Positions 45,675-57,206 of a stretch of 64,000 bases of DNA are shown in pieces (the first letter of the stretch is position 1; every line of letters begins with the position of its first letter). The stretch spans positions 1 through 64,000 of the forward strand of contig NW_027062697.1 of NCBI RefSeq assembly GCF_032884065.1. Direction: 5' to 3'. The position numbers and the translations under genes are program-made. Under the pieces are notes generated by a model that saw nothing but the letters and a program-made list of their open reading frames with translations, was not told the DNA's origin and did no database searches. The stretch comes from Artemia franciscana. Its lineage: Eukaryota; Arthropoda; Branchiopoda; Anostraca; Artemiidae.

Positions 45675-47292
45675 AACAGTTCGTGGTAACGAACTGTAGT
45701 AAGGAGCGACCCGGCTCAATAGTAACCAAAGCTCTAAAAAACAGAATTTTGATATCAGAACATCTCAAGAATCGCACTGTTATGCCGATTTTAAATATGT
45801 GAGTTTCATCATCAAGTTTAGTCTTACCCATCAAAAGTTACGAGCCTGAGAAAATTTACCTTATTTTCGAAAATGAGGGAACCCCCCTAAAAGTCATTTA
45901 ATCTTAAAGAAAGTAACACCATCAGATTCAGCGTATCACAGAACCTTATTGTACAAGTTTCAAGCTCCTATCTACAAGAATGTAGAATTTTGTCTATTTT
46001 GCCAAAACACAAATCCCAGATACGTGTTTATTTATTTAATTCTTTTTTCCAAGGGTGATTGTACCGACCCAGTGGTCTTAAAATTTTGCGAGAGGGCTCA
46101 TTCAAATGGAAATGAAAAGTTCTAGCGCCATCAAAATCCTGATATAGCCATTTTATTCAGCATAGTTGAAAAACCTTATAACTATGTCTTTCAGGACGAC
46201 TTACTCCCCCAAAGTCCCCATGGGAGAAGCTGCAAGTTAAAAACTTTGACCAGTGTTTGCACATAGTAATGATTATTGGGAAGTGTACAGACGTTTTCAG
46301 TGGGATTTTTTGGTTGGAAGGAGGGGTTGAGAAGAGGAGGTTATATTGGGGAAACTTTCCATGGAGGAATTTGTCATGGGGAGGAAAATTTTCCATGAAT
46401 GGGAGGGGGCAGGATTTTCTAGCATGATTTAAAAAAACAATGAAAAAATAAATATGAAAAAGTGTTCTCAACTGAAAGTAAGGACCAGCGGTAAAACTTA
46501 AAAAGAACAAAAAATATTACACATATAAGGGGTTCATTCCCTCCTAATCTCTCAGTCTTTACGCTAAAGTATTTTTTAGTAATTTCAATTATTTATTCTA
46601 CGGCCTTTGTGATTCAGGGGTCATTCTTAAGGATTTAGGACAAAATTTAAGCTTTAGTGTAATGAGCGAGGTATTGACAAGTGGGCGAGCCCCCCTTATA
46701 TACGTAATAGATACCTGCGAATATAGAAGTTCGTTAGGTAAGCTAATTCGTAAGTTACGTTTATTTTTACTAATGAAAACCATCGTAAAAAACTAAAAGC
46801 TCTAGTTGCCTTTTTAAGTAGCAAAAAATTGGAGAGCAGCTGGGCCTCCTTCCCCGCTCATTTTTCTCAAAATCGTTCGATCAAAATTATGAGAAAGCCG
46901 TTTAGCCAAAAAAAATAAAAATTCAAATTTCGTTTTAATTATTCATCTGCGCAGAGCCGAAATCAAAACACGGATTAACTAAAAAAAACGTTCAGAAATT
47001 AAATAAAAAACGATTTTTTTTAAATGAAAGGAAGGAGTAACACTAAAACTTAAAACGGACAGAAATTACCCAGTATATGAAAGGGGCTTTTCCCTCCTCA
47101 ACGCCCCACTCTTTACGCTAAATTTTTTACTGTTTTAAAAATTAGAGTTAAGAGAAAGAGTCAAACTTTAGCGTAAAGAGTGGGGCGTTGAGGAGGAAAC
47201 AGCCTCTTTCATATACGGGATAATTTCTGTTCGTTCTAAGTTTTAATGTTGCTCCTTACTTTCATTTAAAATACTTGTTTTTTTATCTAATC
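45675..47292 (+). repeat. Left long inverted arm
   Basis: Palindrome at 45678-45695, CCGGCTCAATAGTAACCAAA block, CGCTCATTTTTCTCAAAATCG block, nested inverted GTAATGAGCGAGGTATTG region, and inner hairpin at 47005-47292. Confidence 0.75.
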
Positions 47293-48000
47293 ATTAAAAA
47301 GTACGGATAAAGGTTCTGAAAGAATGTCTGCAAAGGCTTTAAAGGATTTGAGAAATAAACTAGCTAATTTGATCCTCCTAACTCATAAAAGCATATTGGT
47401 ATTTTTAATCGTACTAATAAGAACTTTGTGAATTACTCGAATAAAAATTTAAATGATAGTTGAGATGCAACTGAATTTGGGGCACGGATTTTTACTTTGA
47501 ATTTGATTTTAGGGAGTCAAGTGAGACTTAATTTTTCTTGGAATTTGGTTAGTAATTTCCGTTGGAATTTGGTAAATCGACACGGGTCTGTTTAGATCCT
47601 GTCATGCCCCAAAGGATTTTGTAAAGTTTTGAAATACTTGGCTTTCCTGATCGGTAGTTCCAGGACAGTTTTTGGCTTGGTTACATACATATATAAAATT
47701 GGGTGGTTTAATCTGACAATGAAATACAACAAACTTTCGGTTAGATCGTATAATTTCCACTTCTCGCCCATTTCTAGCTATATTTTATATTTTATTTCAT
47801 ATTTTAATTACCCTACATCGCTCACTACTCTACATACTACCTATTCTTTTTGAAGCTATAGCACTTTCCTTTCTACCAAAACAATATAATCGCTACTTTA
47901 CTATTTTACTTCCTCACAACCAATTAGCATTTTATTTATAGGTGCCAAGACATCAATTTGGTTTCAAATATGATGTTTTCTAAAGAACATAGAGCTGGAT
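47293..48000. other. 5' flank of the transposase gene
   Basis: No long frame. An acceptor-like TTTTATTTATAG lies at 47930-47941 just before a short coding-like stretch, so an upstream non-coding exon or intron is possible. No promoter is assigned. Confidence 0.35.
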
Positions 48001-48036
48001 TGCACTCAAGACTCATCTTCAAATACGAATCATGTC

Positions 48037-50283
48037 ATGAGGAAGCCACAATTCACACAGAAAAACCCCTTGCTCCTAGAAGGCTTAAAAAAAAAAGACT
48101 CAACGAAAACCGTAGTCAAAAAACGGAAAAGGACTGATTTTGATAGTGTAAATACTATCAGAAAGAAACACAAAACCGAAACAGGAACAGTAAGTGTCAA
48201 CAAAGAGGTAGTGGTTGGTGCAATAAATGGTGGAATGACTCACGCCCAGGTTCAAGAACTTTTCTCTACCATTGGAATAAATACCCCGTCTCAAAAAGTC
48301 TGTACGAAATTTGAAAAAGAAATTTGCGTAGAATTGGAAAAAGTTCTCTATGACTATCTTATCGAAAATGGGAAAACCGAGTGAAGGATGGCACTGGAAG
48401 CAGGTGAGAAAATTCACCCAAATGGAGCTGTAGAGACATGTTTTATAGTTGATGGAAGCTGGTGTACACGAAGTTATGGGAATAGATATCGTGCACTCTC
48501 AGGCTGTGGAGTGGTGATAGGTTTCTATTCGAAGAAACTCTTAAATCTAGGAATTAGGAACAAATATTGCTGTACATGCGTGAAATACAGGCATCAAGTT
48601 AATAGATCTGTTCCTGAACATACATGTTTTATGAACTGGCAGGGGCCCAGTACAGGTATGGAGTCAGATATATTAGTTGACGCATTCCGAATAGCAACAT
48701 CCATGCACAATCTAAGATATACTCGATTTGTTGCCGACGGCGATTCAAGTACCCATTCTGAAATCATTGCAAGGGTACCATATGGCAGAAATGTAGAAAA
48801 AATTGAGTGTGCTAATCATGCGTGCAAATGCTTGAAAAACAGACTATATAAGAAGCAGCATGAAAATGCCGAATGCAGAAGATTTCTTAGTGCCGCAATA
48901 ATAAAGAAAATGTGTGATTTTGCCAGAAATGCAATTGTATGTGCCACCACAGAGAAAAAAAGCGTGAAGGATCTCATCAGTGCGCTGAAGGCAATTCCTC
49001 TACATTTTTTCCGTGGTGACCATAGATTTTGTCCTACACGCTGCTCGTTCTCCGGGAAAGTTCTACAGGTCAATCCTGAAGACATCCCTAGCAACATCTT
49101 TCTCAGCCATGTGTATTCAGCCTTTGATACGCTGACCAGAAGGGCTCGTCTACTGATAGGAAACCACACGAGCAACCTGGCAGAATATTTTATGAGCATA
49201 GTTGCAAGGCTTATAGGTGGCAAAAACATCATGGTTAGCCAAAGTGCGCGATATACCACCCGTGTTAAAGCAGCAGGAATCCGATTTACGAAAGGTCACT
49301 CTGCTCGCCTTGAAATATTTCGAAGAACTGTAGGATCTACACCAAGTAGGCAGCTGAAAAAACTTGCACAACAGCGGGCCATGACTACTGCTCGACGTAA
49401 AAAACTGTCTGCTAAAAAGTGCCTTTTCACTAATGCTTCCACAAAACTCCCTTCAAAAGAAATCAGGGAGCCAACCGGAGCAGACAAAAACTACGGCTCG
49501 AACGCAACTGCTCCGGATCTTGATTGCAGTGCGCTCGAAATTGCAAAAACAGATTTTTTGACTCGTCTCCAATGTACTGCAACAGATATCCTCAGTATCG
49601 AAAAAGCCACTAGGCTTCAGAGAAATTCTATCGATAATAGCTGGATAGAATACAGAAGAAACAGAATTACAGCTACCGTAGCTGGTGCTGTTTGTAAAAG
49701 GCGGTTGAAGACTGTGGGCTCATTAGTTCGGCAGCTGCTGTATCCCAGAAACCGCCAAACAAAGGCAATGGAGCATGGTCAGATGTATGAGCCTGTAGCT
49801 ATTGCAGCTTTTGCAAAGAAAATGGGTTGCATTGTGAACTCTGCTGGGCTTTTCATTCACAAGGAATATTGGTTTCTAGGGGCCAGTCCGGACGGGATAG
49901 CAATTTTTCCTTCGGGTGAGAAGGCTCTTTTGGAGGTGAAGTGCCCTTTGACAGCAAAAGGGCTTACATTGGAAGAGTGGATAGCGCTTAAAAAATATAC
50001 ATGTCTAGAAAAGAAAGTTAATAGTGAAATAAAGCTGAAAAGAACACATGACTACTATTACCAAATTCAAATGCAATTGGAATGTTGTGACATTGATTTT
50101 TTATACTTTGTAATATTTTTAGGGGAAGAGGAATTATATTATGAAAAGATTGGTCGTGACCGAGAATTCTGGTCTAACAAAATGCTGCCAAATCTAAAAA
50201 AAATTTATTTTGAGGCACTGTTACCAGAAATTGTCGACGGAAGGTTGCCAAGAAGTATGGAGATACGAGAACCGTTTATATAA
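48037..50283 (+). CDS. Mutator-like transposase fused to YqaJ nuclease
   Basis: One frame of 748 codons plus the final stop, interrupted only by a TGA at 48382-48384; a CGA to TGA change is likely. The uninterrupted part from 48388 has 631 codons. Before the TGA: a basic N-terminus with KKRKR and KKHK nuclear-signal-like clusters. After it, residues about 18-330 show IVDGSWCTRSYGNRYRALSG (Asp22), FVADGDSSTHSEI (Asp117, Asp119) and KIECANHACKCLKNRL, the pattern of the Mutator-like DDE domain found in many aquatic invertebrate proteins. Residues about 420-570 form a YqaJ/lambda exonuclease fold: RRNRITATVAGAVCKR, GQMYEPVAIAAF, GASPDGIAI (Asp502), LLEVKCP (Glu516, Lys518) and YYQIQMQL (Gln559-563). 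All expected PD-(D/E)XK residues are present. It probably moves the surrounding inverted-repeat element; the nuclease role is unknown. Confidence 0.75.
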
Positions 50284-50414
50284 ATCCAACTGTGCTAGGT
50301 ATGGGTAGTTATCATGTGTCATTACAGTCTTATCCGAATACAAATTCAGATATACAAATACTCAAGCAACAATCGAACTTTAGAATATTTTTTAATGAAC
50401 CCGTATGGATAAGC
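50284..50414. other. 3' flank of the transposase gene
   Basis: Short AT-rich stretch between the stop codon and the right arm. No poly-A signal is clearly placed. Confidence 0.4.
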
Positions 50415-51849
50415 TAAATAAAAAGAACAAGTTTTTTTTTAACTGAAAGTAAGGAGCGACATTAAAACTTAAACGAACAGAAATCACTTCGTATATGAAA
50501 GGGGCTGCTCCCTCCTCAACGCCCCGCTCTTTACGCTAAAGTTTTTTACTGTTTTAAAAAGTAGAATTGAGAGAAAAAGAGTAAAACTTTAGCGTAAAGA
50601 GCGGGGCGTTGAGGAGGGAGCAGCCTTTTTCACATACGAAGTAATTTATATTCGTTTTAAGTTTTAATGTTGCTCCTTGCTTTCAGTTAAAAACATGTCT
50701 TTTTTTCATTTAATATCTGAACGTTTTTGAACTAATGCATGTTTTGATTTTGGCTCTCCACAGATGAATAATTAAAACGAAATTTCATATTTATATGGCT
50801 TTCTCATAATTTTGATAGAATCACTTTGAGAAAAAAGGAGCAGGGGAGGAGGCTTAGTTGCCCTCCAATGTTTTGGCTACTTAAAAAGGCAACTAGAACT
50901 TTTAATATTTTACGAACGTTTTTGCTAGTAAAAGATCTACGTAACTTACGAGTTAGCTTACGTAACGAACTTCTGATTTCTGTTAGTGTTAAATTTTAAT
51001 GCTGCTCCTTACTTTCAGTTGAAAAAACTGTTTCATATTTATTTTTGTATTGTTCTATTTTGAAATAAGGCTAGAAAATCCTGCGCTCCCTTCATGGAAA
51101 TTTTCTTCCCCCATGACAAATTCATCCATGGAAAGTTCCCCCAACATAACCCCCTGTTCTCAACCCCCCCCCCCCCCAACCAAAAATCCTCCTGAAAACG
51201 TCTGTACATTTCCCAATAACCATTACTATATAAACACTGATCAAAGTTTGTAACTTGTAGCCCCTTCCACGGGGATTCTGGTGGAATAAGTCGTCCCCAA
51301 AGACACAGTTATAAGGTTTTTCGACTATGCTGAATAAAATGGCTATCTCAGAATTTTAATCGGGTGACTGTGGGAAAATAATTAGCGTGGGAAGAGGCCT
51401 AGGTGCCCTCCAATTTTTTAGATCACTTAAAAAGGGTACTATATACTTCATTTTTTTATATATAATTCACTTGTATATAACTTCATTTCCGTTGGAATGA
51501 GCCCGCTCGCAACATTCTATGACAACTGGTTCGATATAATCACCCCTGGAAAAAAAATCCATATTTTTGCTGATAGAAGCTTAACACTTCCACGGTAGGG
51601 TTCCCTGATAGGCTGATTCGGATGGGTGTAATTTTGATTTTATTACTTTTATTGGGTGTTTCCCTCTATTTTCTAAAATAAGGCAATTTTTCTTAGACTC
51701 GTAATTTTAGATAGGTATCTCATATATTTAAAGTCAGCATTAAAATGCGATTTTGTTCATGTAGCTATTGGTATCAAAAATCCGTTTTTTAGAGTTTTGG
51801 TTACTATTGAGCCGGGTCGCTCCTTAGTACAGTTCGTTACCACGAACTT
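50415..51849 (-). repeat. Right long inverted arm
   Basis: Reverse-complement counterpart of 45675-47292: hairpin at 50415-50712, GGCTCTCCACAGATGAATAA block, then CCGGGTCGCTCCTTAGTACA and the palindrome half-sites AGTTCGT (51831-51837) and ACGAACT (51842-51848). The middle hairpin section is shortened. Confidence 0.75.
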
Positions 51850-52650
51850 TTTGATAAAATGAAATAAATTTGTCACTTCGCTGCGAGCAATTATTTAAAT
51901 TATATTTTTCTAAATAGGTCTGCATGAAGTAAAAACCCAAAAATATGTACTTTTTATTTGTAATTTCCACAATTTTATACCGCGTCTCCTGGCAAATAAT
52001 GATGACCAGACCACAGGCACACACGCAGGCGAGGGATTCACCCACCTTAAATTTGTATAATGCTTAATTTTCTCAGCGAAATGTTTAATTTTCCTGTGTT
52101 TTCCTGGTATTTCTTTCGTAAGAGTTGAACCCACCTCCTCCAAAAAAAAAATCTCGAATAATAATTTCTCTAATTTTCTCCTCAAATAATAGTTCTTTTC
52201 CAAATAAATATTCCTATTTACTTGTCGAATTACGAAGAATGAATATACATTAATTATAATTTTCAGTGAGAAACCCCTTGAGTTTAATGACGGCAGTGAA
52301 ATCTGATAACCTTGAGTGTTTGTGTGATATCCCGCGATTGAAAAAGAATTGAAAAGACAGTATAATTTCTGGAGGAGCGTTCGGCCTTAAGTGGACACTC
52401 AAACAGCCAATGTGTTTTTTCGGTTTTTAATAAAAAAAATACCTTCATACGTCACACTGCAAATTTTTGGTAGTAGCGGGCACGAAAGTTAAAAAGAAAA
52501 AACGAGGAGGAAAAATCAGAAAAAAAACGAGATGAAACATGGTGTCAAACAGCTTAAGAAAGTGTAGTACTCTTTTACAGTAAAACGACACAAATATAAA
52601 TAGTTTCGCTTAATTTCTTTTTTTCAAATCTTGCACAAAAAAGAAAAGGT
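51850..52650. other. Intergenic, nothing recognised
   Basis: Two overlapping minus frames (51824-52203) have no domain. AT-rich otherwise. Confidence 0.45.
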
Positions 52651-52654
52651 TTGA

Positions 52655-53150
52655 TACAAAAGGCTTAGACTCTTAAAAGTGACTGTTGTTGTTGGTATTG
52701 TTTTCTTATTTAACAATACAACACAAGAATCGCAATCTTTGCAAAAACAAAAAAGAAAAACCACAGATTACCTAGAAATGACTCGCTAGGCCTCTGAGCA
52801 GAAACTGTTCGCCTAAACAGAGTGGTTCCCTGAATATACCTTAAAATATACGACACAAAAAGTTTAGACTCTAAAAATTACTGTTGTTGTTGGTATTTTT
52901 TTTCTTATTTAGCAATACAACACATGAATCGTAATCTTTCCAAAAACAAAAAACAAGAGCCACAGATTACCTAGAAATGACTCGCTAGGCCTCTGAGAAG
53001 AAATTGTTCGCCCAGGTAGAGCGGTTCCCTGAATATACGTTAGAATTTTCAATACAAAAAGATTAGACTCTAAAAATGACTGTTGTTGTTGGTATTTTTT
53101 TCTTATTTAACAATCCAACAAACGAATCGCAATCTTTGCAAAAATAATTT
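52655..53150 (+). repeat. ~197-bp repeat array, left of histone segment
   Basis: Two full units and one partial, with starts (TTAGACTC) at about 52665, 52865 and 53064. Each contains GACTGTTGTTGTTGGTATT, ACAGATTACCTAGAAATGAC, GACTCGCTAGGCCTCTGAG and GGTTCCCTGAATATAC. The last unit breaks off after ATCGCAATCTTTGCAAAAA, about 40 bp before H2B coding begins. The array is repeated in inverse orientation at 57176-57662. Confidence 0.85.
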
Positions 53151-53191
53151 TTTTTTAATAATAATAATTTTTTCGCAAAAAATAAATTTTT

Positions 53192-53546
53192 GCAAAAAGC
53201 AGCAGAGAAAGCTGGTAAGGTGTAGAAAAATATTAGTAAAACTGATAATAAAAGGAAACGAAAGAGGAAGGAAAGCTACGCCATTTACATTTACAAAGTT
53301 CTCAAGCAAGTGAATCCCGACACTGGTGTTTCTAGAAAGACAATGAGCACCATGAATAGCTTTGTCAATGACTTCTTTGAAAGGTTTGCTGCGGCAGCCT
53401 CTCGTCTAGCTCGCTACAACAAGAGGTCCACCATCACTAACAAAAAGGTTCAAACTGCTGTGAGGCTGCTACCACCCGGTGAACTTGCTATGCACGCTGC
53501 TAGTGAAGCCACTAAAGCCTTAACAAAATGCACAAGCTCCAAATGA
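53192..53546 (+). pseudogene. H2B: Histone H2B pseudogene
   Basis: Core histone H2B, partner of H2A in the nucleosome. Readable from KAAEKAGKV, then TAG (53223-53225), then [72 protein letters not shown], and the normal TSSK end with TGA at 53544-53546. The first ~10 residues and the start codon are missing, replaced by AT-rich sequence from the repeat junction. Several usually conserved positions are changed (ERIAAEASRL to [17 protein letters not shown] to TKCTSSK). A non-functional copy of a replication-type H2B. Confidence 0.9.
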
Positions 53547-53595
53547 GGGGGTTTCCCCCGACTATTAGTGCTCAGTCAGCCAAACCCTCCCAAAT

Positions 53596-53610
53596 AGCCC
53601 TTAAAGGGCT
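53596..53610 (+). terminator. Histone 3' stem-loop after H2B
   Basis: AGCCCT-TAA-AGGGCT, 50 bp past the stop, followed by AACAC. The stem has six pairs; the loop is three bases instead of the usual four, consistent with decay. Confidence 0.5.
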
Positions 53611-53634
53611 AACACTTTTATCAAATGCTCGGTT

Positions 53635-53832
53635 CACTACGACATCTAGTGACGGAATACTGGTTCTTTAAGTTCCCAGGGCCATCTTGGGATTAACAAA
53701 CTGAAGGGACTTCAAAAAAGGATCACCGTGCGGGAAGCACTTGAGCGTCTGTGTCGCTGCAGTAATGTAGAAGCCTAAACATCTAAACGCTGTGTAGAAA
53801 ATTTTACTTTAGTTTGGTCTTTAGTATATCTA
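53635..53832 (+). repeat. ~180-bp repeat in the histone spacer
   Basis: From GTTCACTACGACATCTAGTG to TTTAGTATATCTATACGG; reverse complement of 22450-22627 with one ~25-bp insertion (TTTAAGTTCCCAGGGCCATC region). Lies between H2B and H4. Either a spacer piece copied elsewhere or a mobile element inserted here. Confidence 0.6.
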
Positions 53833-53886
53833 TACGGAGCGCCAGCCACGCGAAAGAGTCACATTTTGACGGGAAGAGTTTAATAA

Positions 53887-53892
53887 TATAAA
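53887..53892 (+). promoter_or_regulatory. TATA box of H4
   Basis: TATAAA 80 bp upstream of the H4 ATG, which fits the short leaders of replication-type H4 genes. Confidence 0.5.
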
Positions 53893-53921
53893 TTGAGCGG
53901 GCTTTGAAGGAAATTTCTTAG

Positions 53922-54278
<357 letters not shown>

Positions 54279-54308
54279 TGGTCCCCCTGAAATGTCTGCC
54301 TATCCCAC

Positions 54309-54328
54309 GACCTTTTTAAAGGCCACCA
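54309..54328 (+). terminator. Histone 3' stem-loop after H4
   Basis: GACCTT-TTTA-AAGGCC followed by ACCA, 31 bp past the stop: 6-bp stem with one A-C mismatch, 4-base loop, and the canonical ACCA flank. Directs replication-dependent 3' processing in intact histone mRNAs. Confidence 0.7.
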
Positions 54329-54349
54329 AATCTTTTAGATACTTTTTAG

Positions 54350-56710
54350 CTCACGTTTTTGAGCCTTTTCTTTGTTGTGCCTTTAAAACGTCGGTAAATA
54401 CTTTTCTTTTTTCGTCTCAGGTATAATATCCGATTAGAAATATTCAATAAAATTCTCCATTGCTATTTTACTGTATTTAGCTTTTTCTTGCATATTTTTG
54501 AATAAAGTTGCGTATTCACACCATGGAAATATTCAAAGAAATAATTGTTGCTATTTAACTGCACAAGCCCATTCTTTCTAGTTTAAATGAAGATAGTAGG
54601 AACGGGGGAAAATGGGTTCCTTCTCTTTGCTAGATTGCTGCTAGACCTTACAATGTGGATAAAAGTATTGCATTAGTTATTTGCAGTTAATAAACAAGTA
54701 TGAAAAGCTGGGAAAATTTTAGCTACCAAATGAATTTCCTTGTAAACTGACTCTGAGAATGAAGCCCGAAATCATGAGTTTCAAACTACAACAAAAGGCA
54801 TCTAACTGTCTTTACTTTAGAGGTCGGGAAATAACAGCAAATCGACTTTTATCTGGTATTCTTTTCAATACTTTTCTTTTGTGCTTTTCAATGCTAAACA
54901 TTGAGAATATTAGTTTGTTACAACGCTGCTTTTGGTCTTTTAAAATACAAGACGCCTTAAACCTATAAAATTAAGCTATATATTAAGCTATATATATATA
55001 TATATATATTAAGCTATATATAGTAACAATTTGTTGCCGTTTTTTTTAAATTTATTTATTTATGATTTGTAATGTTTTTTTAAGCAAAACTTGAAAATAT
55101 ACTGTAGAAAGGGACATTTTTCCCGTTTAACACAATTCCTTTATCAGTGGAATGGATATTAAAACTTTCAGATAGCCTTAGATCGAAATAAATAAAAGTG
55201 GGTTTATTTGTGATTATATAGCAACAATTCGTTATGCGCTTGTAACTTTGGTAAAAAAAATTGTTGGCATTTGTGTTTTAACCTTTTTTTTTTATTTTAT
55301 TTATGATTTCTAATGTTTGTTTTTAAGCGAAACTCGAAAATATACTGTAGAAAGGAACACTTTTCTAGTTAAAACAATTCCTTTTTTGTTGATCGAAACA
55401 AATCTGGGATCGAACACTTTTTTTTCTGGGAACGAAACAAATAAAATGCAGTTTGCTTCAACTTTACGTACAACCCCCCCCCCCCCCCCATTCCCACCTT
55501 CATCTCAAAAATATTATAACACCATTTTTATCTTTTCACAATATAATACTAAAATAAAGTAAAATTTATTTTTATTAGAATGCAAATTTAACATACAAGC
55601 CTCAAATTTTCGATATTTTTGGCCCTTTGAAATACAAGACTATAAGTAATAAAAGCCTTTGTAGTGAAAAAAAATGCATCCGAGTTTTTTTACTCATCTT
55701 TGGTTGAAAACTGTCGTGCTAAAGGGATTCTGATAAAAAAGGGAAAAAAAGAAAAGAAATTCAGAGATGCTTGTTTTTAAAAGCCTCCTTATCCTCCTCA
55801 AATCCTCCGTGTACTACCACTTATAGACTTCAATACCTAAATCTAAAAGGTAAACATTCCTTACTTACTTATTCATATAAATATAATGATTGTAAATGTG
55901 TCAAATACTTTTTTTACGATTAGGCTAATTTGTGATTTTTATTGTTTGATATTAAACAAACTCAAAAATATACTCCAGCAAGGGACACTCCTCAGGTTAC
56001 AAACAGTTTAGTTTTAAGTGATATGTATATTGAACTTCTATATAGGCTGTGATTAAAACAAATAAAAACAATTCAATTCCACTCCCCCCCCCCCCCCTCC
56101 CTCGGCATCTCGAAGCCTTACAACGTAATTCTTGTCTTTTTAAATATAATACTAGAATAAAATGAAATTCATTTTCATTAGAATACGAGCCTGACACTTT
56201 CAGCCTCAAATTTAAGTGTCGTTTCTTATTGCTTTATCTTCTGTGTTTTTTGTTGAAGTCTCGGAATTAATTTCCGTAAGATTTTGCAAACACACATGCA
56301 TGTATGTTACATTGTCTGAAAGCACTTGTACTGGATTTCACTAATGAAAAATAAAAAGTGTGAATCAGGGATCTAAATTCCTAGCAAAAAGGTGTTTATT
56401 GACATTGAACACAGGTTTTGATGGAATTTCCACTATTCTCTGCCCCTTTGCTGGCAAATTACCATGGATGAAGCTTTGAAAAAATGTCTAACTATATAAA
56501 AATGACCTGTCTATCCTTAAGTTAAGGTATCGTTCCTCAAAAGCTTACCTCCTAATCAAAAATTCGAATAAAGTATTTTCAAACAAACACAATCACGGCC
56601 GAAATTCCTTCGCTAGCGCTAACAGAAAAATGTTAACCCGGGTACGGCGGTTTCCAACTTTGAATGTATTCAGTATTTAGTCGCACTACTGACAGAGAAA
56701 AGTAGAGAAG
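54350..56710. other. Histone spacer with a three-copy diverged repeat
   Basis: Blocks at about 55060-55200, 55300-55620 and 55930-56220 share AAAATATACTGTAGAAAGG / ACTCCAGCAAGGG, AATAAA, a poly-C run, ATAATACTA(A/G)AATAAA and AGCCTCAAATTT. A (TA)n tract is at 54990-55020. No H2A or H3 coding is found here or elsewhere in the window. Confidence 0.55.
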
Positions 56711-56718
56711 AGTTGAAC

Positions 56719-57206
56719 ATGTCTCAAATTGAAGCTGAAGTGGCACCAGTATCTTTAGAATCTCAGAGCATGGTTTCACCAGCAAAGAAGGAAAAGAAAG
56801 CAAAGGCTTCAAAACCAGTTAAGGCTTCAAAACCTAAAGGGGATAAAAAAAAGTCAAGGCACTTGGAAACCAACCAAAATACACGGAAATTATCACCAAA
56901 TCCGTTGCTGACCTGAAAGAACGTGGGGGACCTAGTCGTCAGGTCATTCCAAAACACATAATGGGCAATTTTCAGGTTGGCAATCATACCAAAGTTGTGA
57001 ATATGCATCTTAAGCAAGCTTTGAAGCGTTGCCTTGCAAATAGAATTGTTATAAATCCCAAAGGTACTGGCGTAACTGGTTCTTTTAAACTTAAAAAGCC
57101 TGTTAAGGCCAAAAATTCCAAGGCTGTAAAGCCTGCCAAACCCACAGCTAAGAAAACCTTAGTCAAGAAAACATTACCAGCAACAACTGTCATTTTTAGA
57201 GTCTAA
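56719..57206 (+). pseudogene. H1: Linker histone H1 pseudogene, frameshifted, 3' fused to repeat
   Basis: Linker histone with lysine/alanine-rich N-terminus (MSQIEAEVAPVSLESQSMVS, then PAKKEKKAKASKP). An 8-A run at 56845-56852 lacks one base. In the next frame the globular domain follows: VKALGNQPKYTEIITKSVAD, LKERGGPSRQVIPKHIMGNF, HTKVVNMHLKQALKRCL and GTGVTGSFKL. Then comes a short lysine-rich tail (AKPTAKKTLVKKTLP) that runs directly into the ~197-bp repeat at about 57176, which supplies the last eight codons (ATTVIFRV) and the stop. The natural tail is cut, so this copy could not be a normal H1 even without the frameshift. Confidence 0.88.

Larger units (their letters stand above)
45675..51849 (+). 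mobile_element. Candidate autonomous family 2 transposon, Mutator-like + YqaJ
   Basis: A 6.2-kb unit. The left arm (45675-47292) and right arm (50415-51849) are long inverted repeats, each beginning at its outer edge with AGTTCGT..ACGAACT and AGTAAGGAGCGACCCGGCTC. Each arm ends inside with the same ~290-bp hairpin. Between them lies one coding region for a transposase/nuclease. This makes the arm-only copies at 21787, 24256, 60265, 62036 and 63368 its likely non-autonomous relatives. Caution: the arms are only about 75-80% alike by eye and the right one lacks part of the middle, so two independent insertions flanking the gene remain possible. I could not define a target duplication. Confidence 0.55.

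Noticed and set aside
48816-49259. 147-codon minus frame
   Set aside because: Antisense shadow of the transposase/nuclease frame.
53083-53313. 76-codon + frame
   Set aside because: Runs through the repeat junction and overlaps H2B coding in a different frame.
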